In this document: positions 9,578-18,548 of the stretch, one piece after another
How the letters are laid out: the number at the start of each line of letters is the position of its first letter
Position numbering within the stretch: position 1 is the first letter of the stretch
Assembly: GCA_047974565.1 (NCBI GenBank)
Contig: JBKECN010000024.1
Location: forward strand, 124,001-188,000
Reading direction: 5' to 3'
DNA length: 64,000 bases
Source: JBDIAG01 sp047974565
GTDB taxonomy: Bacteria; Actinomycetota; Actinomycetes; Actinomycetales; CAWJMD01
Program-made: the position numbers and the translations under genes
The notes under the pieces: generated by a model
Databases searched by the model: none
What the model was told of the DNA's origin: nothing
What the model saw: only the letters and a program-made list of their open reading frames with translations

Positions 9578-10540
9578 ATGAACCAGGTTCCAGACGAACA
9601 GAATCGTCAGCCGCCGCAGCGCACCGAACGAGTTGCCGTTGTCGTGGTGATGTACAACAGCGAAACTCTCATGCCCGGGCTGATCGATTCCCTTCCAGGT
9701 GGCATGGGGTCGATCGACTACGAGTTGATCGCTGTCGACAACGCCTCCCCTGATGACAGCGTGGCCGTCGTACGTGCGCTGGCCGACGACGTGACCATCG
9801 TGGAGACGGGGCGCAACGGCGGCTATGCCGCCGGAATCAACGCCGGAGTGGCCGCCGCCTCCCCGTACACGGCCATCCTGGCCTTGAACTCCGACGTCCG
9901 TCTGAACCCAGGATGTGTTCCGGTGCTGCTGCGGCGCCTGCGCACCCCTGGCACGGGGATCGCCGTGCCCCACCTCGTCGACGCCACCGGCTCTCTCATC
10001 GGCTCGATCCGGCGCGAGCCGACCATCATGGGGACTCTGGCCGAGGCCATTCTCGGGCGTCGGGCCGGGCGCCGTGGCCTGCCGGGTGAGGTGGTCAACG
10101 ATCCCGAGCAGTACCGCTATGAGCACCGGATCGACTGGGCCGAGGGCTCTACCCAACTGATCAGCGCCCAGTGCTGGCAGGCATGCGGCCCGTGGGACGA
10201 GTCGTTCTTCCTATACTCCGAGGAGACCGAGTTCAACCTCCGGGCTCGCGATGGTGGCTTTCACACGGTCTTCGTCCCCGAGGCCGGCGCCGTCCACCTG
10301 GAGGGCGGCTCGGGCTCCTCCGATGACCTGTGGGCCTTGCAGGTCGTCAACAGGGTCAGGTTGTACGGGCGACGACACACCCGCCTGGCGGCGTGGCTCT
10401 TCTGGGCTGCCAACCTGATGCGCGAGGGGCTGCGAGCCGTTCTGGGCAAGAGTCGCAGCCGCGCGGCCGTCAAGGCCCTGTTCAACCCGGGACGGTTTCT
10501 CCGGCGGACCGTTCCTGGGCAATCCGGGAAGGAGATGTGA
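9578..10540 (+). CDS. Glycosyltransferase family 2 (rhamnosyltransferase-like)
   Basis: The ATG at 9578, four bases after the previous stop, gives 320 residues. It has the GT-A fold of GT2: VAVVVVMYNSETLMPGLI at the start, the nucleotide-binding IAVDNASPDDS, NGGYAAGINAG, and the DxD-type metal site in ILALNSDVRLNPG. The late FFLYSEETEFNLRAR motif is typical of WbbL/rhamnosyltransferase relatives. It likely adds one sugar to the repeat unit on the cytoplasmic face. The next gene follows without a gap. Confidence 0.88.
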   Translation: MNQVPDEQNRQPPQRTERVAVVVVMYNSETLMPGLIDSLPGGMGSIDYELIAVDNASPDDSVAVVRALADDVTIVETGRNGGYAAGINAGVAAASPYTAILALNSDVRLNPGCVPVLLRRLRTPGTGIAVPHLVDATGSLIGSIRREPTIMGTLAEAILGRRAGRRGLPGEVVNDPEQYRYEHRIDWAEGSTQLISAQCWQACGPWDESFFLYSEETEFNLRARDGGFHTVFVPEAGAVHLEGGSGSSDDLWALQVVNRVRLYGRRHTRLAAWLFWAANLMREGLRAVLGKSRSRAAVKALFNPGRFLRRTVPGQSGKEM

Positions 10541-11710
10541 ATGGTGGCGTCCGCACGAGGGATATCGGTGGTGTGCGTCTTCAATGACGCCGCTGTCCTA
10601 TCCGAATGCCTGCAGGCCTCGGTCGAGGGGTATCGGGGGGACATCGACGTTCAGTTCATCCCGGTGGACAACCGAGAGCACACCTTCTCGAGTGCGGGAA
10701 GCGCTCTCAACCACGGTGCCCGGCAAGCCCGGCATCCCCTGGTGGCCTTCGTGCACCAGGACGTCTACATCCACTCCTTCGAGCGCCTTCTCGAAGCGGA
10801 AGCCGAACTGCACGCCGGCTGGGGCCTGATCGGCGCCAATGGGGTCCGCCACGATGGCACGAACTGCGGTCGCATCCGAGATCGCGTGCAGATCATCGGC
10901 ACCCCGGCGCCCACCCCGGTGGAGGTGGACAGTGTCGACGAGGTGCTGTTCCTGACCACCCGGCAGCAGATCCTGGACCACCCGCTCAGCGAGGACCCTG
11001 AGCTGTCATGGCACGCCTACGCGGTGGAGCTTGGCCTGCGCCTGCGCCGAACCGGCCAGCGAATCGGCGTCGCAGACCTCGGGGTCACCCACAACAGCCT
11101 CACCACGAACCTGGCCAAGCTCGACCTGGCGCACCGCCACGTCGGGGATCTGTACCGGGAGTTTCTCCCTGTGCGCACGACCTGCGGGACCATCCAGGCC
11201 AGGGGCCGAACTACCTCCCTGCTCGCCACTGCCCGCCGGGTGGCCAGGCCGTTGCGGCGGCTCCAGAGCAGGGTCTCAGCCGCAGGCGTGCGCGCGCGCA
11301 CCGGGCTGGCCGTCATCGACTCCGATATCCGTCACGAAGTCGACCTGCTGCCCTACTCCCCGGCCCGCCCCCTCCATCTGATCAACATCGACCCCGCCGA
11401 AGAGTTCGCCCGCTACGCGCCTGGAACGTTGTCCGTCACCAGGTACGGCAACCCGGTCATGATGACGGCGGTGTCATCGCTGTCACAGTGTCGTAAGGCG
11501 CTGAGCACCATCCCACCTACCGCGATCGTCCTGGTGGTTGGGCTGGAGCCCCACCACTACGGTGACCTACCCGAACTCCTCGACCGGGACCGCGGATGGA
11601 TGCTCGGCCGGCACCCTGGATCGGTTTGGCTCGTGGGTGGCCTAGGCCGCGCGGACCTCCCTCACGACTGGGCGCAGAGGTGCGTGGTCACAGGCCGCAA
11701 CTTTCGGTAG
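10541..11710 (+). CDS. StrF-like glycosyltransferase family 2 protein with an uncharacterised C-terminal half
   Basis: The ATG directly abuts the previous stop, giving 389 residues. Residues 1-215 look like the StrF/GT2-like group: ISVVCVFNDAAVLSECL, IPVDNREHTFSSAGSALN, FVHQDVYI in place of a classic DxD, and a late HAYAVELGLRLRR segment. Residues about 230-389 carry no motif I recognise and could be an acceptor-recognition or partner domain. It closes the flippase-GT operon, as 650 bp without a convincing gene follows. Glycosyl transfer is inferred from the fold; activity is less certain than for its neighbours because the metal motif is altered. Confidence 0.72.
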   Translation: MVASARGISVVCVFNDAAVLSECLQASVEGYRGDIDVQFIPVDNREHTFSSAGSALNHGARQARHPLVAFVHQDVYIHSFERLLEAEAELHAGWGLIGANGVRHDGTNCGRIRDRVQIIGTPAPTPVEVDSVDEVLFLTTRQQILDHPLSEDPELSWHAYAVELGLRLRRTGQRIGVADLGVTHNSLTTNLAKLDLAHRHVGDLYREFLPVRTTCGTIQARGRTTSLLATARRVARPLRRLQSRVSAAGVRARTGLAVIDSDIRHEVDLLPYSPARPLHLINIDPAEEFARYAPGTLSVTRYGNPVMMTAVSSLSQCRKALSTIPPTAIVLVVGLEPHHYGDLPELLDRDRGWMLGRHPGSVWLVGGLGRADLPHDWAQRCVVTGRNFR

Positions 11711-12361
11711 CGCTCTGTTTACGACGCACCCATCGGCCCGAAAATGTGCTCCACCTCACACGAGGTGTGGATGAGTCTCAGCTGACGCGTCCGATTTGCA
11801 CCTTACATGGGGCAATAGGGGCAATATTGCCGCTTTCCTTCAAGAGGCCTTCATCGGTGGCGATCGGCCAAGAGGCGTTGGGTCGCCACAAATCGGCGTC
11901 CATCCTGAGCTCCGTCAATGTAACGGACTGGACACGGAACTGTTACGAAGGCAGGGTGGAACGCATGCCTCGAAGACGACGCTGTCCGCCACCCCGCCGA
12001 ACGGGCCACGGGGCCTTTCATCTCCCGGCTCGCCCCCTTGTTCGTCTCCCTGCATTTCGACCCGATTGCATCGGCGTCGCGGAGCGATGACGCCATCCTG
12101 ACTCTCAGTAGCCAACCTCGGCCGGGATCGGCTCAGCATCTGCCACCACTGCCCTGTTGGTCAGTGTTTACGCCTGTCTACCAGGCATTTTCAAGAACCT
12201 TCTCTACCATTTCCGGTTTTTCCGTTTAATCGCCCCGTAACGTGCTACTACATAGCGTGAAATTAGGCCACTAGGGCGGGCGATCATCTCGGGCGCGGGT
12301 CTGCCGATCTTGAGAGGGAGCTCAAATCCCCAAACAAGACCCCATCTGAAGGACCCCCACA
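11711..12361 (+). other. Non-coding interval, probable terminator and promoter region
   Basis: No credible gene is seen in 651 bp; the short open frames lack RBS and protein character. A small hairpin (CACCTC/GAGGTG, 11752-11767) just after the operon could help end transcription. The 3' half (about 12,140-12,260) is clearly richer in A and T than its surroundings, as expected for the promoter of the secreted beta-helix gene. A GAAGGA element precedes its ATG. No -35/-10 pair with 17-bp spacing was found. Confidence 0.6.
11809..11831. repeat. Tandem GGGGCAATA pair ending in a 12-bp palindrome
   Basis: GGGGCAATA occurs twice head to tail (11809-11817 and 11818-11826). The second copy runs into the perfect palindrome GGCAATATTGCC (11820-11831). 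The AT centre is unusual for this GC-rich genome. It lies in the long intergenic region between the GT operon and the secreted beta-helix gene and is a possible regulator-binding site (inference). Confidence 0.45.
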
Positions 12362-13858
12362 ATGCGTGCCAACACCCGAGTTTCGGCTGCCCGCGTAACA
12401 CTAGGCGCCGGATTGGCCCTCTCACTTGCCCTTGCCGCTGGATCCCCCGCGACCGCAGCCTCCCGCAGCCTCAAGACATTCATGCCTGCGGTGTCCACCA
12501 CATCGGTGAGCACAACCGTGAACACCGAGGAGACGTTCTGGGGTGGCCAGAAGCCCGCGAACGCGGCTGTCGACTCCGACACCGCGGCCGTCGAGCTAGG
12601 CACCAGGTTCACGGCCCGCAGCGACGCGCAAGCACTCGGTGTCCGCTTCTGGAAGACCTGGCAGAACAAGGGCACTCACACCGGGACCCTGTGGTCGTCC
12701 TCGGGCGCACGCCTGGCGACCGTCCAGTTCACCGGCGAGACGTCGTGGGGCTGGCAGACGGCCCGGTTCTCCACGCCCGTGCAGCTTCGCGCCGGCGCCT
12801 CCTATGTGGTCTCCTACCAGGCTCCCCGCGGCCGGTACTCCTCGACTCAGTACTACTCGGGTCAATCCCAGTCCGCCCTCGTCTCGGTTCCGACGAGCAA
12901 TGCCGGCGTCTACAAGTATGGGAACGGCTTCCCCACGGCGTCGTGGCACAGCAGCCAGTACTGGGTGGACGCGATCGTGGCCCCCTCGGTATCCACGCCA
13001 ACAACACCGACCCCGGACCCCACCCCGGACCCCACGCCCGATCCCACTCCTGATCCCACCCCGGACCCGACACCCGATCCCACCCCGGACCCGACCGCCG
13101 GGTTCCCCACGGCATCCACAACGGGAGTGCCTGCAGGCACGAAGTTGACCGCCTATACCGGCCCGTCGGTGATCACTCAGGACGGCACTACCATCGATTC
13201 CAAGTTGGTGACCAACTGCTTGGACATCCGGGCAAACAACGTCACGATCAAGAACACGCTGATCCGCTCGAGCTGCTTCTTCAACGTCCTCTCCGACAGC
13301 GGTAAGACGGGACTGACCTTGACCGACGTCGAGATCGACGGCATGGACAACCCGTACAACGACTCCGCCATCAACGGCAGCAACTTCACCCTCACCCGCG
13401 GCAACCTGCATTCGACGATGGACGGCGCCAAGGCCGGGTCGAATGTCACGATCCAGTCCTCCATGATCCACGACCTGACAGTGATCGGCGACTCCCACAA
13501 CGATGGCATCCAGTCGCTGGGAACCACTGGCCTCACAATCAGGAACAACTCCATCGTGATCGGCAAGGGCTCCACGTCTGCGATCATCTTGTCCACGGGC
13601 TCGGCGTCGGCCATGCGCAATGTTTCGATTGACGGGAACCTGTTGGGCGGTGGCGCATACACCGTCTACGGCGGCTACGCTAAAGGCGTGGACTCGCTGT
13701 CCAAGGTGAGCAACATCTCCATCACGAACAACAAGTTCACGACGCAGGTCTACCCCAAGAGCGGTGCTTTCGGGCCGTTGACCTCAACCGATTCCCCAGT
13801 GGTCGTGTCGGGCAACACGTGGTACGACGGCCCGAACGCAGGCAAGACGGTGCAGTGA
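12362..13858 (+). CDS. Secreted protein: DUF4082 module, TPDP linker, right-handed beta-helix domain
   Basis: 498 residues. A Sec signal peptide occupies about residues 1-33, ending PATAAS. Residues about 55-210 form one DUF4082-type module (ETFWGGQKPANAAV to SSQYWVDAIV) of the same kind as the four in the giant Tat protein. A low-complexity TPDP linker (about 214-243) leads to residues 250-495, which repeat short beta-strand units (VTIKNTLIRSS, LTIRNNSIVIG, ISITNNKFTTQ) typical of right-handed parallel beta-helices such as polysaccharide lyases. Catalytic residues cannot be assigned from sequence alone. It probably binds or cleaves the exported glycan outside the cell (inference). A GAAGGA motif lies upstream of the ATG. 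Confidence 0.85.
   Translation: MRANTRVSAARVTLGAGLALSLALAAGSPATAASRSLKTFMPAVSTTSVSTTVNTEETFWGGQKPANAAVDSDTAAVELGTRFTARSDAQALGVRFWKTWQNKGTHTGTLWSSSGARLATVQFTGETSWGWQTARFSTPVQLRAGASYVVSYQAPRGRYSSTQYYSGQSQSALVSVPTSNAGVYKYGNGFPTASWHSSQYWVDAIVAPSVSTPTTPTPDPTPDPTPDPTPDPTPDPTPDPTPDPTAGFPTASTTGVPAGTKLTAYTGPSVITQDGTTIDSKLVTNCLDIRANNVTIKNTLIRSSCFFNVLSDSGKTGLTLTDVEIDGMDNPYNDSAINGSNFTLTRGNLHSTMDGAKAGSNVTIQSSMIHDLTVIGDSHNDGIQSLGTTGLTIRNNSIVIGKGSTSAIILSTGSASAMRNVSIDGNLLGGGAYTVYGGYAKGVDSLSKVSNISITNNKFTTQVYPKSGAFGPLTSTDSPVVVSGNTWYDGPNAGKTVQ
13005..13097 (+). repeat. 12-bp minisatellite encoding a (TPDP)n linker
   Basis: About seven and a half imperfect copies of a 12-bp unit (consensus CCCACCCCGGAC) encode repeated Thr-Pro-Asp-Pro between the DUF4082 and beta-helix domains. 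The unit length is a multiple of three, so copy-number change would alter linker length without a frameshift. Confidence 0.85.
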
Positions 13859-13946
13859 CCGTCCCACAGCGAGAACCGATCTACTGGCTGGCCCTAGCCC
13901 GGGTGCCGCGATAGGGCCGACTTCGAGCCAAGAGGCGAACTGAGAG

Positions 13947-13985
13947 AGGGTGGCATCACGGTTGGCGGACCCGTGGTGCCACCCT
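13947..13985. terminator. Hairpin between convergent genes
   Basis: A 15-bp stem with one G-T pair (AGGGTGGCATCACGG with CCGTGGTGCCACCCT) and a 9-nt loop. It lies after the plus-strand beta-helix gene and includes the stop codon of the minus-strand polymerase gene, so it could end both transcripts. No U-tract follows, as is common in actinobacterial terminators. Confidence 0.6.
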
Positions 13986-15296
13986 CGGTTGGTCTCGCTG
14001 GACCACCGCAGGGTCAGCGCCAGTACCGGCAAATCGCAGCATTCCACCGGCAAGCCCGATAACCAGGAAGAAGCACCCAGCCGACTGCGGAAATCCGAAG
14101 GTGTCAAAGAAAGCCAGTCCTGCCGATCCCGCGGCCACGGACCCCATGAACGCCAAGGACAGGTCGCGATCGAAATCGGTGAGGGCCCGTCGTCGGCTCA
14201 GCCAGGCAGCCCGGAAAGCAGTCCCGAGAACCGCCAGCAGACACCCAAGACCGAGCACTCCGGCTTCGATGAGCATGCCGAGATAGCCATTGTCCAGGAT
14301 CCAGTACTTGGGCAGGAAGGTCCCGAAACCCCGACCAAACAGGGGTTGCTGCTGGATGAACGACCACGCCAGTTCGTAACTACCGGTCCGTGAGGCGATA
14401 CTGGGGTCCTGCGACACCGATGTGAACAGCCCGACGATAGTGCCCAAGACACCTGGCACGGTCAGATATATGACCACCGCACAGGCGAGAAGGCCCAGCA
14501 GTGCCCACAATCGTTGCCATCCTCGCGAGCCGATGATCATCACTGCAACGCCCACGAAGGCGCACACCAGGGTCGAACGGGAGATGGACAAGAAGACTGC
14601 GAACGCGATGGCCACCAGAACCAACCGATACAGAAGGCGCCAGGACGGGGAACTGCGAGCAAAGGCCACCGCCAAAGGCAAGGCCATCGTCAGCACCACC
14701 CCGTACTCGATGGGATGAGTGGAGGTGCCGCTCGGGCGGGGGTATCCGTTGCGGATGATGAGTCCCCATCCGGACGTGCCGGATGTCAGCCCCGGAATGT
14801 TCAGCCGATCCACGTACAGCTCGCGGGTCAGGTACTGCACGAGTCCGAGCACCGCGACAAGTCCGACCGCGACCACCAAGCGCCGCACCAGAACGCGGTG
14901 CCGCTCGGCGCTGGCGATGCCGTCACTGGCCATCACCAGGATCCCGACGTACCCGACGACCTTGATCAGCCCGTTGTCGGCAGGGCTCACCTCGTCCGAA
15001 GGAATCGGCAACGACATCGCGTGTGCGTAGACCACCACCATGACCAGAAGCCACACCAGGGCGACCCGGCTGGGGCCCGCGGGTGCCACCGGTGCGGTGC
15101 CACGCAGGGTGAACCACAGCCAGATGAGGAAGATGACGGGAGCCAGCAGAGCGGACGGGGCTCCAGCACTGCCCAGAGGACTGAGCACCATCGGCGAGGG
15201 GATCGCCAGCAGGAGCACCAGGTAGACGGTGAGAATTGTGGTGGCGTCCAAGCCCTGACCGAACGGCCGCCGGAGCCTGCTTCGAATTGACGTCAT
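13956..15296 (-). CDS. O-antigen ligase/polymerase family membrane protein (Wzy-like)
   Basis: The ATG at 15296 gives 446 residues; a GTG at 15311 is an alternative. About eleven hydrophobic helices are visible. A large external loop near residues 160-200 and a second one containing ELAWSFIQQQPLFGRGFG match the Wzy_C/O-antigen ligase signature, where the latter loop holds conserved residues. Expected to polymerise lipid-linked repeat units on the outer face of the membrane. It lies 32 bp downstream of a Wzz-like gene on the same strand. The open frame continues far upstream, but that part overlaps the Wzz-like gene and is not protein-like. Confidence 0.85.
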   Translation of the reverse strand: MTSIRSRLRRPFGQGLDATTILTVYLVLLLAIPSPMVLSPLGSAGAPSALLAPVIFLIWLWFTLRGTAPVAPAGPSRVALVWLLVMVVVYAHAMSLPIPSDEVSPADNGLIKVVGYVGILVMASDGIASAERHRVLVRRLVVAVGLVAVLGLVQYLTRELYVDRLNIPGLTSGTSGWGLIIRNGYPRPSGTSTHPIEYGVVLTMALPLAVAFARSSPSWRLLYRLVLVAIAFAVFLSISRSTLVCAFVGVAVMIIGSRGWQRLWALLGLLACAVVIYLTVPGVLGTIVGLFTSVSQDPSIASRTGSYELAWSFIQQQPLFGRGFGTFLPKYWILDNGYLGMLIEAGVLGLGCLLAVLGTAFRAAWLSRRRALTDFDRDLSLAFMGSVAAGSAGLAFFDTFGFPQSAGCFFLVIGLAGGMLRFAGTGADPAVVQRDQPRVAPRVRQP

Positions 15297-15328
15297 TGAT
15301 CGCGCGCGCACCGACACCGGCTGGGCAC

Positions 15329-16147
15329 CTAAGACGTGAGGCGGGCCGAAGCCGGCTCCACCGCAGGGTTTGCGCTTTCCCGGTCGGCCTTGTCGTCGTG
15401 GAGCAACTCGTCCTCGGGCAGGGGCGGCTGACCATGCGTGGCTGCCGGGCCGTCGTCCGCCCGGGTCGGCGAAGCCGCCGAGCGTGGACCGATTAGGCCT
15501 TCGAAGAAGGCGATCCCCAACAGTGCCAGGGACAACGCCACACCACCGCCGAGGACACCCGCCCTGATCTGTGAACTGCGCATCGGCGTGGGGTTCTGCT
15601 CGACGACCACGGGTACCGAGCCGATGAGCGAGTCTGGCTGGAGGCTGAAACCTGCCTGCAACTCGCTGAGAGCGTCGGGGATCTGGTCGACCATGGTGTT
15701 GAGCGCGACGACAGCGTTCTGGCGAGAGTCTGCGGTGGCCACGATGCGGACCAGCGGCGCATTGCTCGCGTACTCCGGTGTGACCTCGAAGGTCACCCCT
15801 GCGCGCGGTCGGCACAGCTCCCGTTGCATAGCCGCATACTCCGCATCGCCGTCCCGTTGACACATGTCCTCGAAAGACTGTTGAGATGTGATCGACTGAA
15901 TGACCAGGTCGCGGGCCTGGTTCAGCCCGTCTAGCGCCAACAACGGGTTGCCGATCGCTCCCTCGGGCACTCCGGTCGCCTGGGTGACGGTGGTGCCGGG
16001 TGGGGTGATCAGAACGCTCGCCTTGACCTCATAGGTGGGGCCGACGAGGAACACCGCACCAGCCCCCGCCACACCTGCCAGCACAATCGCGGCCAGGGTG
16101 AGATACCACCGCCGCAGCAAGGTCGTCCACAGTTCCCTGAACTGCAC
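15329..16147 (-). CDS. Wzz-like polysaccharide co-polymerase (chain-length determinant)
   Basis: The GTG at 16147 follows a purine-rich GGAAGGGGG at 5-6 bp and gives 272 residues. An N-terminal membrane helix (about 12-35) is followed by YEVKASVLITPPG, the usual start of the Wzz periplasmic domain. A second membrane helix lies near residues 193-213, preceded by PTPMRSSQIRAGVLGG, in the position of the proline-rich pre-TM2 motif. A polar C-terminal tail of about 55 residues has no kinase features. It probably sets chain length together with the polymerase 32 bp downstream. The gene is divergent from another PCP-like gene at 16305. Confidence 0.82.
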   Translation of the reverse strand: MQFRELWTTLLRRWYLTLAAIVLAGVAGAGAVFLVGPTYEVKASVLITPPGTTVTQATGVPEGAIGNPLLALDGLNQARDLVIQSITSQQSFEDMCQRDGDAEYAAMQRELCRPRAGVTFEVTPEYASNAPLVRIVATADSRQNAVVALNTMVDQIPDALSELQAGFSLQPDSLIGSVPVVVEQNPTPMRSSQIRAGVLGGGVALSLALLGIAFFEGLIGPRSAASPTRADDGPAATHGQPPLPEDELLHDDKADRESANPAVEPASARLTS

Positions 16148-16304
16148 CCGGACCCCCTTCCGTGCCGGACCCCAAGGGCCAGCCGCGTTCGACACCAGCC
16201 CACCAGCGGTCATCCGGGGGCTGTCCCCCCTGCACGGTACGAGATCATCTCGGATGCGCCCAACCGGCGGACCTCTGACATCATCGATTCATGGAGTATC
16301 GCCG

Positions 16305-16979
16305 GTGACGGGCGCCATTCTACGCTTCGGGCTGCGGCGCTGGTATGTCGTGCTGCTCTGCCTGGCACTCAGCGGCACCGTCGGATGGTTCTGCGCCCAT
16401 CGCGAAGGCGTCTACTTCGCGCGCTACGACGCGGTTCTGCTGGCGCCACCATCGGAGTTCTTTCCGAATCGGCTCGAGGATCCCCGGCTCGACATGACCC
16501 CCTTGGCGGGCTTGATCTCGGCGGAATGGAATGGCGCAAGAACTCCCCTCTTCACCGCCTCCGGGGACACGACGCTCTATGGGATCGGGATTCGGGAAGG
16601 CGTGCAGGTTCGGATCCCGAACCAGGGTTCACAGTGGAACCCTCGCTACCTCAGCCCGGTCATCAACGTCCAGATCGTTGATTCGAACCCGGAGGTGGTT
16701 CGCGCCGAGGCGGCACGGGTCACCGCCGAACTCGCAGGGTTGCTGGCCGAGGATCAACGCGCCGCCGGAGTCGCCGACACCGCACGAGTCACGATGATCA
16801 CCTCGCCTGCGGAGCCGAACATCGAGTACATCACGGGACGGCGCTCGCGTGCCCTGGTCAGTTCCTTTATGGCGACTCTGATCGGCAGCCTCGTGCTCTG
16901 CTATCGCCTCGATGCGCGGTGGGTCGCCAGGCGAGCTGGCTCGGCAGGTGGGAGCCCGACGGCTATCTCAGACGCTTGA
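16305..16979 (+). CDS. Small Wzz/PCP-like membrane protein
   Basis: The GTG at 16305, with GGAG 8 bp upstream, gives 224 residues. One membrane helix lies near residues 11-30 (WYVVLLCLALSGTVGWFCA) and another near 186-204, with an extracytoplasmic domain between them. This is the two-helix plan of chain-length proteins, although the pre-TM2 proline motif is weak (TSPAEPNIEY). It is divergent from the Wzz-like gene at 16147, from which it is separated by a 157-bp spacer, and converges by 17 bp on the deacetylase gene. It may form a mixed co-polymerase with its neighbour (inference). Confidence 0.65.
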   Translation: MTGAILRFGLRRWYVVLLCLALSGTVGWFCAHREGVYFARYDAVLLAPPSEFFPNRLEDPRLDMTPLAGLISAEWNGARTPLFTASGDTTLYGIGIREGVQVRIPNQGSQWNPRYLSPVINVQIVDSNPEVVRAEAARVTAELAGLLAEDQRAAGVADTARVTMITSPAEPNIEYITGRRSRALVSSFMATLIGSLVLCYRLDARWVARRAGSAGGSPTAISDA

Positions 16980-17616
16980 CCAGTTGCCTGGCCGCCGCCT
17001 GTGCCCGCCCTAGAGCCGAGGCGGGCTGGAGCACCTCCCGGCGCAAGAGGGTCACCGTATCGTCGGCTCGGATGCTGTATCGCGGCTGGAACCAGGCGCC
17101 CATACGGGCCGCAGAGCGATCGCTGGAGTACACCCGCTGGTACCCGTTGGCGCGCAGCCGACGCAGCACGGCCCGGTCATACTGCCCCAGCGGCAGGGCC
17201 GCCCAGGTGACCGGGACCCCGCAAACCTGGGACAGTAGGTCGCGCGCCCGGACGAACTCCGCGGACTGCCCTGCTTCCGTCAAACCCCGCCAGGACACAT
17301 GGTTCATGCCGTGGCTGCCGATCGACATCCCGGCGTCCTGCAAGGCCATCACCTGTTCGCGTGACAGGCTCCCGGTTTGGTCCAGACGACCGGCCAGGAC
17401 GAAAAAAGCTGCGTCGAGCCCTCGCTCGGTCAAGGCGGGTAGAGCCTGATCATGGTCGGAGGCGTTGCCGTCGTCGAAACTGATCGCCACCTCGGGGTTG
17501 TCCTGCACCAGGTCCAGCACCTGCTTGAACAACGTCGTGGAGACCCAGTACTTCGCCTCGCCCGGTTCGAGTTCGCGACCCGGCTCGCCGATGCCATGGA
17601 AACAGAGGTTGATCAT
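16963..17616 (-). CDS. Polysaccharide deacetylase (NodB homology, CE4)
   Basis: 217 residues. NodB motif 1 is AISFDDGNASDHD (catalytic and metal aspartates) near residue 46. Motif 2 is GSHGMNHVSW, whose two histidines bind the metal. The enzyme should remove N- or O-acetyl groups from a glycan. No signal peptide is evident (MINLCFHGIGEPG), so it may act inside the cell or leave by an unrecognised route. GGTGGGG precedes the ATG by 4-5 bp. Its 3' end overlaps the convergent PCP-like gene by 17 bp. Confidence 0.85.
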   Translation of the reverse strand: MINLCFHGIGEPGRELEPGEAKYWVSTTLFKQVLDLVQDNPEVAISFDDGNASDHDQALPALTERGLDAAFFVLAGRLDQTGSLSREQVMALQDAGMSIGSHGMNHVSWRGLTEAGQSAEFVRARDLLSQVCGVPVTWAALPLGQYDRAVLRRLRANGYQRVYSSDRSAARMGAWFQPRYSIRADDTVTLLRREVLQPASALGRAQAAARQLVKRLR

Positions 17617-17681
17617 GCTGCCCCACCACCCCGTAACCCTGTGTCGGAGTGTTGACCTTATCGCAGGCTAGGCTCGGCGAG

Positions 17682-18548
17682 ATGGGTGCCGGATCCAGCC
17701 CGACTCTCACGCCGATCGTCGAGGCGGATCTGCCTGACGTCGGCGCGTTCCTGCACGACAACCTCGACCGGCGGCTGAGTAGCGCGCAGTGGTCAGCGGC
17801 GATCGCTGCCCCTTGGCCGAGCCCGGTCGACCACCATGGCTTCCAGTTGACCCACCAGGGCCGGCTGGTGGGGGTGAATCTCGCCTTCTACTCCCGACGT
17901 CGTCTCGGTGGACGTGAGGTGACCGTGTGCAATCTCGGCGGACTCGCCGTACTTCCCGAGTATCGCGGCCACTCCTTCCGGCTCATCCGGGCCCTGCTCA
18001 AGCAGCCGGACACCACGTTCACCGACCTGTCCCCCAGCGGCGCGGTCATCGAGACGAACCTGCGGCTCGGCTTCACCCATCTGGATGTCACCACCTTCCT
18101 GTGCCCCACCCGCCCTGTACCCCGGGTTCGAGGCATCGACGTGATCTGGGACGAGGGAGACATCTCCCATGAGATCTCCACCGCCAACCGAGGTACCTTC
18201 AATGATCACCGGCAAGTGGCCGCAGCCCGGCAACTGCTACTGGTCGCCGGTAACGACCAGTGCCACGTGCTCTTTCGCCCGGATCGCAGAAAGGGCCGAC
18301 GTCTCTTCGCCTCCGTCTTGTACGCCAGCGACCCCGAACTGTTCCACGCTGGGCTGGCTGCGGTGTCCACGGGCATCCTGGTCAGGCACCGCCTGCCCTT
18401 CATGCTGATCGAGCCGCGAGTGACCGGGGCCGCCCCTCGATTCGGATGGCGGGTGTCCACGCCGAGACCGCGGATGTTCCGCAGCGATCAGCTGGGTGCG
18501 GACGATATCGACTACCTATACAGCGAACTGGTGTGTGTGCCGTGGTGA
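17682..18548 (+). CDS. GNAT-fold acyltransferase
   Basis: The ATG at 17682 gives 288 residues. The acetyl-CoA motif A is visible in NLGGLAVLPEYRGHSFRLIRALL (near residues 85-110) following a beta strand, as in N-acyltransferases of the GNAT fold. The C-terminal part is longer than a minimal GNAT domain and ends RSDQLGADDIDYLYSELV. No RBS is seen; TAGGCT ends 7 nt before the ATG, which would fit a leaderless transcript. The stop overlaps the next GTG by four bases, so it is co-transcribed with a membrane beta-helix protein and a glycosyltransferase. It probably acylates an amino sugar or other glycan precursor (inference). Confidence 0.7.
   Translation: MGAGSSPTLTPIVEADLPDVGAFLHDNLDRRLSSAQWSAAIAAPWPSPVDHHGFQLTHQGRLVGVNLAFYSRRRLGGREVTVCNLGGLAVLPEYRGHSFRLIRALLKQPDTTFTDLSPSGAVIETNLRLGFTHLDVTTFLCPTRPVPRVRGIDVIWDEGDISHEISTANRGTFNDHRQVAAARQLLLVAGNDQCHVLFRPDRRKGRRLFASVLYASDPELFHAGLAAVSTGILVRHRLPFMLIEPRVTGAAPRFGWRVSTPRPRMFRSDQLGADDIDYLYSELVCVPW

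Noticed and set aside
11596..12090. Open frame running from the GT gene into the intergenic gap
   Set aside because: No RBS, Arg/Pro-rich composition and no domain; most of it overlaps the GT gene or the low-GC spacer.
12240..12361. Riboswitch (c-di-AMP or c-di-GMP type) before the secreted beta-helix gene
   Set aside because: I could not find the conserved cores of either class in the leader.
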